A DNA stretch of 64,000 nucleotides from Bacteroidota bacterium (GCA_023458555.1 JAEWYS010000013.1:62001-126000); one strand, 5' to 3'. Shown: positions 44,915 through 54,926, counted from the first letter of the stretch. The notes: generated from the sequence alone by a model not told the origin. Translations and numbers: made by a program.

Positions 44915-46060
44915 ATGAAAAGGCTCCTGAAAATTCTGCTTCCCATTTCCTTCGTGCTGGTTATATTAGGTCTGATCGCATTAATAACAGGTAATAAGTA
45001 TTTATTTTCTGTGATCCGGCATAATTTCCCCGGTATCGATGATTACAAAATTTTCTCCAATCGGAAAATCAGAAAAAGTAAACAGCCACAGGCCTGGAAA
45101 ATAGCAAGGGATTATAATAGTAGCATCCTTTCTCCCCGATTAAGAAAAAAGCTTGAGCAACTCCGGAGCATTGCATTTTTGGTTGTTAAAAAAGATACCA
45201 TTCTTTATGAGGAATATTGGAATGGCTATGAAAATAAGCAGATAAGCAACTCCTTTTCAATGGCCAAAACATATGTGGGAGTTATGACCGGAATTGCCCT
45301 AAAGAACGGTTTTCTGAAAAGCCTTGATCAACCTGTTTCAGATTTTATCAAGGACTTTGGAAAAGATGCAAGAAAGAGAATTACCATCCGGCATTTAATC
45401 ACCATGAGCTCTGGGCTTAACTGGAAGGAAAGCTATATCAATCCGTTTTCGGTAACCACCAAAGGATATTATGGAGATGATATAGTCAGGACCTGTCTCC
45501 GGCTGCATTGTATAGAAGAACCCGGAAAATTGTTTGAATACCGGAGCGGAGACACACAGCTGCTTGCCATGGTATTGGAAAAAGCAACAGGCATGAACCT
45601 TTCCCGAAATGTTGAAAAATATCTGTGGCAGCCAACCGGAGCTGAGTTTGATGCTTTCTGGTCACTTGATAAAGTAAACGGGACTGAAAAAGCCTATTGT
45701 TGTCTTAATTCCAATGCCAGAGATTTCGCAAGACTTGGAAAGCTGTATCTTCAAAATGGTGTCTGGAACGGGCAACAGCTATTGGATCCTGGTTTTGTTC
45801 AGGAGTCACTTGAGGCAGCTCCGCTTATCGACAAAGAGACCGGAAATAAGGTAGATTTTTACGGCTATTCATGGTGGCTGGTACCGCAATACAAAAACCA
45901 CCGCATTTTTTATGCGAGAGGTATCCTGGGACAATACCTCATTGTAATACCGGAAAAAGAGCTAATCATCGTGAGACTTGGTAAAAAACGAGGCCGAAAA
46001 ACCGGACCGCATTTTGAAGAACTCTTTCTCATGATCGATGAAGCCTTGGAGAAATGGTAA
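44915..46060 (+). CDS. Serine hydrolase of the beta-lactamase / class C PBP family
   Basis: 381 residues from an ATG after AAAAGGAG (good ribosome binding site). One N-terminal membrane helix (about 9-28) is followed by the serine hydrolase fold. The catalytic SxxK is SMAK in SNSFSMAKTYVGVM, and the second motif YxS is in EYRSGDTQLLAMVLEKATG. Members cut beta-lactams, esters or D-amino-acid peptides. The substrate is not known. The gene lies 48 bp after the propeller-barrel gene on the same strand. Confidence 0.9.
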   Translation: MKRLLKILLPISFVLVILGLIALITGNKYLFSVIRHNFPGIDDYKIFSNRKIRKSKQPQAWKIARDYNSSILSPRLRKKLEQLRSIAFLVVKKDTILYEEYWNGYENKQISNSFSMAKTYVGVMTGIALKNGFLKSLDQPVSDFIKDFGKDARKRITIRHLITMSSGLNWKESYINPFSVTTKGYYGDDIVRTCLRLHCIEEPGKLFEYRSGDTQLLAMVLEKATGMNLSRNVEKYLWQPTGAEFDAFWSLDKVNGTEKAYCCLNSNARDFARLGKLYLQNGVWNGQQLLDPGFVQESLEAAPLIDKETGNKVDFYGYSWWLVPQYKNHRIFYARGILGQYLIVIPEKELIIVRLGKKRGRKTGPHFEELFLMIDEALEKW

Positions 46061-46604
46061 TGAAGCCAACATCATTCCTATGCGCTTAAAACCGTCTTAC
46101 CGGGCATACAGCGATTGTTGCCATGATTTTAAGATGTTGTATTGAACCACCATCCCCAAAGGCGACACCAAAAGCCGACACAGCATCGAGTTCGGAAGAC
46201 GAAGTATAGGTAAGACCATGTAAACCATAGATATATCGAAAATTGCTTCCACCAAGGTAATGTAATACATCATACAAGACATGTAATTCGTCGCGCACAA
46301 CATATTAATACAGGAAGTCAAAAGACTACTTGGTGAAACAAACGGGCAGATTACTCAGATATCTTATGCTGTTGAATACAATACGGTGACGCACCAGAAA
46401 ATTTCTACAAAAATCAGATCTCCATCCTGTATCCTTTCATATTTTCTTGAACACAAGGAGCTACCTGTATTGCAATCAAAGTTCATTCTTTTCTTAATAG
46501 GTATTTCCGGCGTTTGCAGTTAAATAGTTGTTGTAGTTCAAACAATAACAAAAATTAATTGCTTATAAAGTATCCCTTTCTGAATAATCCCGTACGAGAA
46601 GACA
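46061..46604. other. 544-bp gap with possible gene remnants
   Basis: No complete gene is seen. A minus-strand frame at about 46086-46298 reads like the C-terminus of a protein (GSNFRYIYGLHGLTYTSSSE ... KIMATIAV). On the plus strand, a 78-codon frame from 46287 to 46523 has no ATG (LGETNGQITQISYAVEYN in its middle). Both look like coding remnants but could be chance. No tRNA or strong hairpin was seen. Confidence 0.35.
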
Positions 46605-47342
46605 ATGGAAGAACTAAATTTTTATATCAAAAAGCTGCAGGATCTGGAATACCGGGGTGAATGGAAGGAATATTTCAGACATAGTTATGATAAAGTATAT
46701 GAACTTATTGATCATTCTACTTTTTTCAAAAGAGGCGAATATCTGAAGGAACTCGAAAGATTACGTAACATTCTTCTGGATATGCCTTACATCGCCGATG
46801 ACGAGGATCGTCTGCACTTCAGAAAAATTCAGAAAAATGTCATTGATCTCCTTTATAAAGTAATGGGAGAGAATAAGCGAATCTTTCTGATACATGGCTC
46901 AAATTCAGCATTAACGGATAAAGTATCCACTTTTCTAGGCCGGTTAAGGCTCGATTTTGAAATGATGGAGAATGAGGCAGAAGCTGTTCCCGATATCAGA
47001 AAGTTTATACAACTGGCAAAAAGCTGTGACTATACCATTGTGCTTCTGTCCGCTGATCAGATGATTTATCCCGAAAATAGTCATGGACGCTGGAGAGTAA
47101 ATCAGAACGTATTGCTGGAATTGGGCTATTTTCTTTCCAGTGTCGGGAAAAAAAATATTTTAATTCTGAATACCGCCGATAAAGAAACAGAACTCCCGTA
47201 TCAGCTTGAAGAAATTCCGGCACATCCATATACAACAGATGGCAACTGGAAACAATTCATAATTGATGAATTGCAAAACAGCGGTATTTACCTCGACCAG
47301 CAAATTATATCAAAAATAATGGATAGCAGTACCAATAATTAA
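46605..47342 (+). CDS. TIR-like (CAP12/Pycsar-effector type) nucleotide-binding protein
   Basis: 245 residues. An N-terminal helical domain (about 1-88) is followed by a TIR-like domain (about 90-235): RIFLIHGSN (strand and loop), DYTIVLLSADQM (middle strand), RVNQNVLLELGYFLS with Glu172 as the expected NADase glutamate, and GNWKQFIIDEL. This pattern matches the family PF10137, found in CBASS and Pycsar effectors and in stand-alone proteins. In characterised members the domain cleaves NAD+. No cyclase or TM-effector gene is adjacent, so activation is unknown. It ends 20 bp before the convergent comF gene. Confidence 0.85.
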   Translation: MEELNFYIKKLQDLEYRGEWKEYFRHSYDKVYELIDHSTFFKRGEYLKELERLRNILLDMPYIADDEDRLHFRKIQKNVIDLLYKVMGENKRIFLIHGSNSALTDKVSTFLGRLRLDFEMMENEAEAVPDIRKFIQLAKSCDYTIVLLSADQMIYPENSHGRWRVNQNVLLELGYFLSSVGKKNILILNTADKETELPYQLEEIPAHPYTTDGNWKQFIIDELQNSGIYLDQQIISKIMDSSTNN

Positions 47343-47362
47343 TTAGTCAGGACAAAATTCAT

Positions 47363-48040
47363 TCAGACTGCCACAGACAGGGCAGCTATACTAATCTTTT
47401 CAGCACCAGCCTCCTTTAAACAGGAGGCTAATGACTCAATCGTAGAACCGGTAGTAACAACATCATCCACAATCAGAATATGTTTCCCCCGAATTGTGTC
47501 CGGATGAATAACCCGGAATGCAGTGCCCAGACTCTGATTACGTTCAAGACGACCCTTCTTTGTAAAAGAGCCGGTATATTTTATTCTTGCAACTGCATCC
47601 ATCTGTACATCAGCCCCAATCTTCTTTCCAATAGCTTTGGCAGGATAGTCACACTGGTTGTAGCCACGTTGCCTAAAACGCCTGGGATGCACAGGTACCG
47701 GTATTACAAGATCAAATTTTCCGTAAAATTTCATTTCCCGAATCCGATTACCCAGCAACATTCCTAACCAGGTCCCTAATTCTGTCTGTCCCTCATATTT
47801 CAAAGCATGTAAAATTCTTCCTGCAATTCCTCCTTTTATAAATTTAAGATAGGCAAATACATATTCTGTTTCAACCCGACCGTAAAATCGCAATTTCATA
47901 ATATGTTCAGCTTCCATATAATCAATTAGCGGAAGATGAAAATAGCAGACAGAACAGACATGTTTCTCTCCTTTTATCAGAATAGAAGAACAGGACATAC
48001 AGCATTCGGGAAAAAACAACGAAATAAAATCACGTAGCAT
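47363..48040 (-). CDS. comF: ComF family phosphoribosyltransferase-like protein
   Basis: 225 residues. A zinc finger (FPECCMSCSSILIKGEKHVC SVC) opens the protein, and the phosphoribosyltransferase motif IVDDVVTTGSTIESL lies near residue 190. ComF supports uptake of single-stranded DNA during natural transformation in other bacteria, but in Bacteroidota the protein is often present without a known phenotype. It is monocistronic and convergent with the TIR-like gene. Confidence 0.93.
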   Translation of the reverse strand: MLRDFISLFFPECCMSCSSILIKGEKHVCSVCYFHLPLIDYMEAEHIMKLRFYGRVETEYVFAYLKFIKGGIAGRILHALKYEGQTELGTWLGMLLGNRIREMKFYGKFDLVIPVPVHPRRFRQRGYNQCDYPAKAIGKKIGADVQMDAVARIKYTGSFTKKGRLERNQSLGTAFRVIHPDTIRGKHILIVDDVVTTGSTIESLASCLKEAGAEKISIAALSVAV

Positions 48041-48073
48041 GGTAAAAAAATGATTGAATGCGACAAAATAATA

Positions 48074-48081
48074 TAAATTTG
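48074..48081 (+). promoter_or_regulatory. -7 promoter element upstream of the 48093 gene
   Basis: TAAATTTG matches the Bacteroidota -7 consensus TAnnTTTG exactly, 11 bp from the ATG. ATTG at 48053-48056 is a weak -33 candidate with 17 bp spacing. Confidence 0.45.
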
Positions 48082-48092
48082 TCGTTTCTTTA

Positions 48093-48446
48093 GTGGAAAT
48101 GGAAAAATCAGAAGACGAGTTTGCAAAAGCATGGGCTAGGGTTGAATACAGGTTTATAAGTGAAACAAAAAAAAAACCGGACCTTAACGTAATCCTTTTT
48201 TTGATTGGTATTCAGGAGCTTGGCAAAGGAAAAAAGAAATATACCAAAGAGCAGAAGCAGGATCTGATGCATCTTGGGATATGTAAAGTATTAAGTTATT
48301 CGGGATATTATGAGTTGGATGGAATCGATCAGGACGGATGGCCTCACTGGAAAAAAGTCAGAGATCTGCCCAGATTTGATCTTCTCGAGCAGGAAAAATT
48401 CCTGAAAGCTCATATAATTGAATATTTCTCTGAAATCGGATTATGA
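48093..48446 (+). CDS. Conserved hypothetical protein (117 aa) upstream of exonuclease III
   Basis: 117 residues, soluble, lysine- and aromatic-rich (FAKAWARVEYRFISETKKKP, then ELGKGKKKYTKEQKQDLMHLGICKVLSYSGYYELDGIDQDGWPHW). The pattern reads as a real, probably Bacteroidota-specific family. Function is unknown. It overlaps the exonuclease III gene by four bases (ATGA), so translation is coupled, and a role linked to DNA metabolism is possible. Confidence 0.8.
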   Translation: MEMEKSEDEFAKAWARVEYRFISETKKKPDLNVILFLIGIQELGKGKKKYTKEQKQDLMHLGICKVLSYSGYYELDGIDQDGWPHWKKVRDLPRFDLLEQEKFLKAHIIEYFSEIGL

Positions 48447-49207
48447 AAATAATAACCTATAACATAAACGGCTTTCGTTCCGCACTCAGGAAAGGTTTTG
48501 ATGAATGGCTTTTTGCTACCGGTGCAGATCTCGTTTGCCTTCAGGAGATTAAGTGTTTGCCGGAAGATATAGACAGTGCACCCTTTCGGGAAGCAGGATA
48601 TGAAATATACTGGCACCCGGCCCAGAAAAAAGGTTATAGCGGTCTGGCAACCCTGAGCAAGGTATCTCCAAAATCAGTGTGTATAGGATGTGGTATTGAA
48701 AAATATGATACCGAAGGAAGAGTTTTACGACTTGATTTTGAAACTTTTTCTGTAGTAAACGTATACATGCCTTCCGGCTCAAGCGGTGATGAAAGGCAAA
48801 GCTTCAAATTTGGTTGGATGGATGACTTCTATGAGTATATCCATAATCTCAAAAAAGAATTTCCAAATCTCATTGTGTGTGGCGATTATAATATCTGTCA
48901 CCGGCCAATAGATATACACAATCCGAAATCCAATGCCAAATCATCCGGTTTTCTGCCAGAAGAAAGGGAATGGATGGAAAAATTGTTTTCTTCCGGTTTT
49001 CATGATGCATTCAGGCATTTTAATCAGGAACCGCATCATTATACCTGGTGGAGCTACAGAGCAGGAGCAAGGGGCAAGAACTTAGGCTGGCGAATTGACT
49101 ATCATGCTGTTACTGACAGCATGCTTCCAAGACTGCAGCGTTCGGTTATTCTGAAAGAAGCCTTTCATTCTGATCATTGTCCCGTTTTATTAGAGATAGC
49201 AGATTAA
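48443..49207 (+). CDS. xthA: Exodeoxyribonuclease III / AP endonuclease
   Basis: 254 residues, the Xth fold. Motifs are KIITYNINGFRSA, LQEIKC (metal-binding Glu), GDYNICH (catalytic Asp and Asn) and SDHCPVLLEI (His base). It cuts at abasic sites and removes 3' blocks in base-excision repair. It is translationally coupled to the small gene before it. Confidence 0.96.
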   Translation: MKIITYNINGFRSALRKGFDEWLFATGADLVCLQEIKCLPEDIDSAPFREAGYEIYWHPAQKKGYSGLATLSKVSPKSVCIGCGIEKYDTEGRVLRLDFETFSVVNVYMPSGSSGDERQSFKFGWMDDFYEYIHNLKKEFPNLIVCGDYNICHRPIDIHNPKSNAKSSGFLPEEREWMEKLFSSGFHDAFRHFNQEPHHYTWWSYRAGARGKNLGWRIDYHAVTDSMLPRLQRSVILKEAFHSDHCPVLLEIAD

Positions 49208-49307
49208 AAAGACAAAGTTTTTTTTGAAGAAAATTGTTTTTATATTGCTGTTTTTAATTTCAACATTAACGTATTTTTACAAAGACAAATAAATAATAAC
49301 AGGTATA

Positions 49308-51062
49308 ATGAAAAGAATATTTTTATCATTTCTGTGTGCTGGAATAATTTTTCAATCCTGTGATACCGGCAGAGAAGGTAGCACAGGAGCATCTCTGGAG
49401 CTCAGAGAAGCCCGGGGCGGAAAGTACTATGGACAGGTTTTGAGAATCAATGAATCTGATTACTTCAAGAATCTGTTTCCTCATCATGTAATTGATGCCA
49501 TCTCTTACAGAATTGCGGCTCAGGTTTATGACGGACTTTTAAAATTCAACCCACAGGATCTCACCCTTGTAAAGGGGCTTGCCGAGGACTATTCTGTAGA
49601 TTCAACCAATACCATTTATACCTTCAAACTTCGTAAAGGCGTAATGTTTCATGATGATGCCTGCTTTGAAGATGGTAAAGGAAGAGAGGTCACTGCAGAT
49701 GATATAAAATATTGCTTTACCCTTCTTTGTACTCAATATCCAAATAATCAGGGGTTCACTGTATTTAAGGACATACTGAAAGGTGCAAATGAGTACTATG
49801 CGGCAAGCGCTAATGGCAAAAAACCTGACTTTGAAGTAGCAGGAATCGAAGTTGTGGATCAGTATACCATCAAATTTGAGCTTACAGAACCCAATTCCAT
49901 ATTCCTATACAACCTTGCCCGTCCGTTTACATTCATCTTCCCGAGAGAAGCATATGAAAAGTATGGTCTCGAAATGCGAGTTCATGCTGTAGGTACCGGG
50001 CCTTTCCATATTCAGCACATTGAAGAAAATACCTCTGTTATTCTTAAGAAAAATGATAATTATTATGCTTATGATGAAGAAGGAAACAAGCTTCCCTACA
50101 TCGATGGTATAAAAATCAAATTTATTCAGGACAGAAAAACTGAGTTGCTTGAATTCAAAAAAGGAAACCTGGATTTGATGTATCGTCTTCCGACAGATTA
50201 TATTATTGAAATCCTTGAAGAAGCAAATTCTCAAAAAGGCGTTTATGGAAAATATCAGCTTCAAAGAACACCTGAGATGGCTACTCACATTTATGCTTTC
50301 TTAAATCAGGGACTTTTCAGCGATGTCAATATACGTAAGGCATTTTCATTCTCGATTGACAGAAAAAAGATACTTGAAGCTGTTTTGAACGGTGAGGGTT
50401 ATGCACCTGGTTATCACGGAATCACACCTCCAATTCCGATCTTCAAGGAAAAGGGATATGATGTGGAATTCATTAAGGGATACAACAAAAATCTGGATTC
50501 TGCCAGATTCTATCTGAAAAAAGCAGGATATCCTGATGGAAACGGTTTCCCTAAAATCGTACTTGATCTGAATGCAGACGGTGAGCGTAATATTCCTGTA
50601 GCCGAAGAAATACAAAAGCAGCTGAAAGACAATCTTAATATTGATATTGAGTTGAATCTGATTCCACAGGCACAGTTAGTTGAAAAAATGATTACCGGAC
50701 AATCAACCTTCTTCAGAGTTGGCTGGATTGCAGATTATCCGCATCCTGAAAACTTCCTTTGGTTGTTCTATGGAAAAACAGTTCCTGAGAATCCTTCGCA
50801 GATATCTTATCCGAACATGTTAAGATACAAAAACGCGAAATTTGATGAGCTCTATGAAAAAGGTCTCAACTCCAAATCAGAGGAGGAAACATACAAGTAT
50901 TTCCTTCAGGCTGAAAACGTATTGATGCAGGATGCGCCAGCCATTATGCTATGGTATGATGAAGGATATAATATGCTTCAGCCAAACGTGCGCAACTTCT
51001 ATAGCAATGCCATGAACTATAGAGACTTTTCAAAGGTATATCTTGTACCTTCCAGTAAGTGA
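49308..51062 (+). CDS. ABC transporter peptide/oligosaccharide-binding lipoprotein (SBP family 5)
   Basis: 584 residues. The signal peptide ends in the lipobox IIFQSC, so the mature protein is lipid-anchored. The SBP_bac_5 fold follows, with YRIAAQVYDGLLKFNPQDLTLVKGLAEDYSV and FKLRKGVMFHDD in the N-terminal lobe and VNIRKAFSFSIDRKKILEAVLNGEGYAPG in the second. The substrate is likely a peptide by family resemblance. No permease or ATPase genes are adjacent, so the partner transporter is elsewhere or absent. Confidence 0.93.
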   Translation: MKRIFLSFLCAGIIFQSCDTGREGSTGASLELREARGGKYYGQVLRINESDYFKNLFPHHVIDAISYRIAAQVYDGLLKFNPQDLTLVKGLAEDYSVDSTNTIYTFKLRKGVMFHDDACFEDGKGREVTADDIKYCFTLLCTQYPNNQGFTVFKDILKGANEYYAASANGKKPDFEVAGIEVVDQYTIKFELTEPNSIFLYNLARPFTFIFPREAYEKYGLEMRVHAVGTGPFHIQHIEENTSVILKKNDNYYAYDEEGNKLPYIDGIKIKFIQDRKTELLEFKKGNLDLMYRLPTDYIIEILEEANSQKGVYGKYQLQRTPEMATHIYAFLNQGLFSDVNIRKAFSFSIDRKKILEAVLNGEGYAPGYHGITPPIPIFKEKGYDVEFIKGYNKNLDSARFYLKKAGYPDGNGFPKIVLDLNADGERNIPVAEEIQKQLKDNLNIDIELNLIPQAQLVEKMITGQSTFFRVGWIADYPHPENFLWLFYGKTVPENPSQISYPNMLRYKNAKFDELYEKGLNSKSEEETYKYFLQAENVLMQDAPAIMLWYDEGYNMLQPNVRNFYSNAMNYRDFSKVYLVPSSK

Positions 51063-51157
51063 TAAACTTTAGAAAGTCAGTATAAACCTTATCCCGTGCA
51101 TCTTTGTTAATAGGTGTACGGGATAATATTTTATAAACTACCTACGTTTTCTGTCTG

Positions 51158-54100
51158 ATGTCAGATGCATTGTTTTCAGACCTGCTCCAGAAGCTTCAGG
51201 CATACAAGAAGAAATACTACCTCAACAGACTGTTGAAGGGTCTGATATTTTTTTTTGCATTAGCCTTCGTCGCTTATCTTATTCTTTCCATAGTAGAATA
51301 TTATGGGAGATATAATTCTGTATTTCGTTTTGTATTTCTGAGCAGTTATCTTGTACTGACAATAGTTGGATTATCCCGCTGGATTATAATCCCGCTGGCC
51401 GAATTGTTTTCATTGAAAAAGCAAATGAGTAATGAACAGGCAGCAAAAGAAATCGGCAGATTTTTTCCCCAGGTTAGCGATAAGCTTTTAAATACCCTCC
51501 AGCTTGATTCTCTCAACCAAAAAGATAATCTTTTCATACAGGCCAGTATTTCGCAAAAAACCCGTGAATTGTCAATCGTTCCGTTTAGCAATGCGATAAA
51601 CTATAAAGAAAATAACCGTTATCTCAGATATCTCGGAATACCATTTTCAATCTTTCTTGCCCTGATTATTTTTATTCCGGAGATGCTGACAGAAAGTACC
51701 GCCCGTATTATTAATTACGACAAAGAATATAGTTATCCGGCACCTTTTACGTTCCAGTTACAAAATGAAGAGCTAAACGGGTATCGGAATGAGGACTATG
51801 TCCTTCATTTAAAAGTTGATGGGAAGATGATCCCGTCTCAGGTATTTTTACAATCAGGAAAACGTAAAATCAAGCTGGCTAAATCGGAAGACGGGCTTTA
51901 TACACATACATTTAAAAATCTGCAGAAAGACGAAATTTTCCGTTTTGAAGCAGCAGGATATACATCCTCAGATTATACACTGAAACTGTTTTCCAGGCCT
52001 AATCTTAAAACTTTTGATATAGAAGCTGTCTATCCGGCGTATCTTAACAAAACTTCCCAAATTCTCTCCAATGCCGGACATCTGACCATTCCGGAAGGCA
52101 CCCTTCTCAAATGGAATTTCATAACAGAAGACGTAGAGAATATTACCGTGCGTTTCAGTGATCCTGCTCAGGAAACCGTACAGCTAAATTCCGGTAATGA
52201 TCGGTTCTCTCTTACCCGAAAAATTAAACGATCGCTTGATTACCATCTCGATCTGGGTAATAAGTACGGGCGGTCAAAAGACAAGATCAGCTATCATATC
52301 AATGTGATACCTGATCAGTATCCGGAAATCAATGCTGAAAGCTATAAAGATTCCATTCTCTATAATTTCATTACTATCGGCGGTAATATTTCAGATGATT
52401 ACGGACTAAGCAGACTCAATGTATTTTATAAAATAACGAATGAAAAGGATACGGACAAAATAAGCATATATAAAAGCTTCCCTGTTCGTATCAATGCCAA
52501 CAGTCTTTCAGAGAACTTTATCATAAACTGGCCTCTTGATTCATTTGATTTAAAGCCCGGACAACAATTGGACTATTATCTCAGCGTATGGGACAATGAT
52601 GGCGTAAACGGCCCAAAAAGCAGCAAATCACGTATGTTCTCCTTTGTTATTCCTGATAAGGAAACAATACGGGAAGAAATGAAAACATCATCCAAAACTA
52701 CTGAACAATCTATTGCCCAATCTCTGTCAAAATCCAAACAGCTAAAAAAAGAAATGGAGGATATTGAGAACAGACTCAAGACCAAAAATCAGCTCAACTG
52801 GCAGGATAAAAAGGCAATGGAAGAGCTTCTCCAAAAGCATGAAGAGTTAAAGAAAGAAATCGAGGAATTAAAGAAGGAATACGACCGTTTGAGTGAGAAA
52901 CAGGAAAAATTCAACAAGCCCGACGAAGAGCTGAAGCAAAAAATGGAACAGCTACAGAAGCTTATGGATGAATTGCTTGATGATGAAACAAAAAAGCTTT
53001 ACGAAGAAATGCAGAAACTTTTGCAGGATAAAGTCGATAAAAACGAATTGCAGAAGATACTTGAGCAGATAAAGCAAAAAGACAATACCATGCATAACGA
53101 ACTGGAACGAACCCTGGAATGGTTTAAACAAATCCAGTTTGAGCAAAAATTAAATGAAATCAAAAACGATCTTCAGGATCTGAGCAAGGAGCAGAAAAAA
53201 CTTGCTGATGAAACCAAGGAAGACAAGAAAAGCAATAACGAAGAGTTGCTTGACAGACAAGAAAAGCTGAATGAAGATTTTAAAAACCTGGAAAACGAAT
53301 TAAACGAACTTGACAAGCTCAACAACGACATGAAGAATAAAAATGACATGGGCGATATGAGCAATGGCAAAGAAGAGATAAAGAGTAAACAACAAAAGGG
53401 GACGGAGCAGCTCCAAAAAAACCAGAATAAAAAAGCTTCTGAATCTCAAAAGGACGCAGGAGATAAAATGCAGGAAATGGCAGATAAGATGGCACAAATG
53501 CAGAGTCAGATGAGCCAGGAGCAAACTGAGGAGAATATGGAGGATCTACGCGCCATACTGGACAATCTTATTAAGTTATCTTTTGACCAGGAGGATCTGA
53601 TGAAAGAATTCCGAAAAGTGAATCAGTCCGATCCCAGATATATTGAGTTATCGCAAAAGCAATTCAAATTAAAAGATGATAGCAGGATTATTGAAGATAG
53701 TCTGCTGGCATTAGCTCAACGGGTATTCCAAATCCAATCGTTTGTAACGAGAGAAATAGGGGAGATGAACCGTCATATGGATGCCAGTATTAAAAATCTG
53801 CGTGACCGTCGTCCCGATCTCGCTACCGGCAATCAGCAATTTACCATGACATCTGTCAATAACCTTGCTCTGATGCTTAATGATGCTCTGAAACAGATGC
53901 AACAACAATTGGCTCAGATGCAGGGTGGGTCACAGATGTGTAACAAACCTGGCGGGCAAAATAAAAAACCCGGCTTGGGCGATTTGCAAAAGCAGTTAAA
54001 CCAGCAAATAGAACAGTTAAAGAATGGCAACGGCAAACCAGGAGGAGAGAAACCAGGAGGCAATATGTCTATGGAAATCGCTAAAATGGCTGCTCAGCAG

Positions 54101-54487
54101 GAAATGATCCGAAATGCATTGAAAGAACTTCAAAAACAATCTTCGGGTGGAGATAAAAGTGGTAAAGAGCTTTCAGAAATATTAAAAGAAATGGAACAAA
54201 GCGAAAGAGATCTCGTAAATAAAAACATATCTCAGGAACTTTTACTACGCCAGAAAGAAATATTAACAAGACTTTTGGAAGCTGAAAAATCCCTTCGGGA
54301 AAGGGACACGGACAATGAACGTGAGTCCAATCAGGGTAAAGACCTCAATAGAGATATGCCTCCTGACTTTGAAAAGTATTTAAAAGAAAAAGAAAAACAA
54401 ATTGAACTTTTAAAAACCGTCAATCCTTCTCTTACGCCATACTATAAGAAGGAGGTAAACGAATATTTTCAAAAAATTGGAAAATGA
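51158..54487 (+). CDS. DUF4175-family membrane protein with long coiled coil
   Basis: 1109 residues. Three membrane helices lie in the first 180 residues (about 25-45, 60-80, 160-180), then a large Ig-like extracytoplasmic part to about 500, and a long charged coiled coil (about 510-810) rich in Lys, Glu and Gln. Lower-complexity Gln/Gly-rich sequence follows (MQQQLAQMQGGSQMCNKPGG). DUF4175 proteins are near-universal in Cytophagales, and their role is not established. It lies 95 bp after the SBP gene and 19 bp before the RsbW-like gene, so it is probably in a unit with the next genes. Confidence 0.86.
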   Translation: MSDALFSDLLQKLQAYKKKYYLNRLLKGLIFFFALAFVAYLILSIVEYYGRYNSVFRFVFLSSYLVLTIVGLSRWIIIPLAELFSLKKQMSNEQAAKEIGRFFPQVSDKLLNTLQLDSLNQKDNLFIQASISQKTRELSIVPFSNAINYKENNRYLRYLGIPFSIFLALIIFIPEMLTESTARIINYDKEYSYPAPFTFQLQNEELNGYRNEDYVLHLKVDGKMIPSQVFLQSGKRKIKLAKSEDGLYTHTFKNLQKDEIFRFEAAGYTSSDYTLKLFSRPNLKTFDIEAVYPAYLNKTSQILSNAGHLTIPEGTLLKWNFITEDVENITVRFSDPAQETVQLNSGNDRFSLTRKIKRSLDYHLDLGNKYGRSKDKISYHINVIPDQYPEINAESYKDSILYNFITIGGNISDDYGLSRLNVFYKITNEKDTDKISIYKSFPVRINANSLSENFIINWPLDSFDLKPGQQLDYYLSVWDNDGVNGPKSSKSRMFSFVIPDKETIREEMKTSSKTTEQSIAQSLSKSKQLKKEMEDIENRLKTKNQLNWQDKKAMEELLQKHEELKKEIEELKKEYDRLSEKQEKFNKPDEELKQKMEQLQKLMDELLDDETKKLYEEMQKLLQDKVDKNELQKILEQIKQKDNTMHNELERTLEWFKQIQFEQKLNEIKNDLQDLSKEQKKLADETKEDKKSNNEELLDRQEKLNEDFKNLENELNELDKLNNDMKNKNDMGDMSNGKEEIKSKQQKGTEQLQKNQNKKASESQKDAGDKMQEMADKMAQMQSQMSQEQTEENMEDLRAILDNLIKLSFDQEDLMKEFRKVNQSDPRYIELSQKQFKLKDDSRIIEDSLLALAQRVFQIQSFVTREIGEMNRHMDASIKNLRDRRPDLATGNQQFTMTSVNNLALMLNDALKQMQQQLAQMQGGSQMCNKPGGQNKKPGLGDLQKQLNQQIEQLKNGNGKPGGEKPGGNMSMEIAKMAAQQEMIRNALKELQKQSSGGDKSGKELSEILKEMEQSERDLVNKNISQELLLRQKEILTRLLEAEKSLRERDTDNERESNQGKDLNRDMPPDFEKYLKEKEKQIELLKTVNPSLTPYYKKEVNEYFQKIGK

Positions 54488-54506
54488 TTTTTAAATTGCA
54501 TTATCA

Positions 54507-54926
54507 ATGACCTTAATGAAAGAAATGACTGCTTTAAAGATTGAGATACCTTCACTAAGTGAAAACATACGTATTGTTGAAAGTTTTATTGACAACGTGA
54601 AGGATAAATTTCATATAGATGATGATATATACGGAAACATCATGGTTGCTGTCACTGAAGCCGTAAACAATGCGATCAACCACGGAAATCAGGGAGACAA
54701 AAATAAAAATGTCAAACTAAGTGTTGTTTGTGAAGAAAACCTTATGCGGTTTATCATAGAAGATGAAGGAAAAGGATTTGAATACGAAACTCTTCCTGAT
54801 CCTACAGAACCTGAAAACCTGAATAAACTTAGCGGCAGGGGTATCTTCCTCATGAAACATCTGTCTGATGAAGTCAAATTCTTTGACGAAGGAAGAAAAA
54901 CAGAACTTACATTTTATTTCTCCTGA
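54507..54926 (+). CDS. RsbW-like serine/threonine kinase/ATPase
   Basis: 139 residues, a single GHKL ATPase domain of the anti-sigma-factor kinase group. The N-box is EAVNNAINHGN, and the G1 box is DEGKGFEYETLPDP, followed by GRGIFLMKHLSDEV. The phospho-target (an RsbV-like antagonist) and a sigma factor are not nearby. Its last base is the first base of ybeY (TGATG), so translation is coupled. Confidence 0.9.
   Translation: MTLMKEMTALKIEIPSLSENIRIVESFIDNVKDKFHIDDDIYGNIMVAVTEAVNNAINHGNQGDKNKNVKLSVVCEENLMRFIIEDEGKGFEYETLPDPTEPENLNKLSGRGIFLMKHLSDEVKFFDEGRKTELTFYFS

Noticed and set aside
52952..53524. Leu/Phe/Ser-rich minus-strand frames opposite the DUF4175 coiled coil
   Set aside because: They are by-products of the Lys/Glu/Gln-rich codons on the plus strand.
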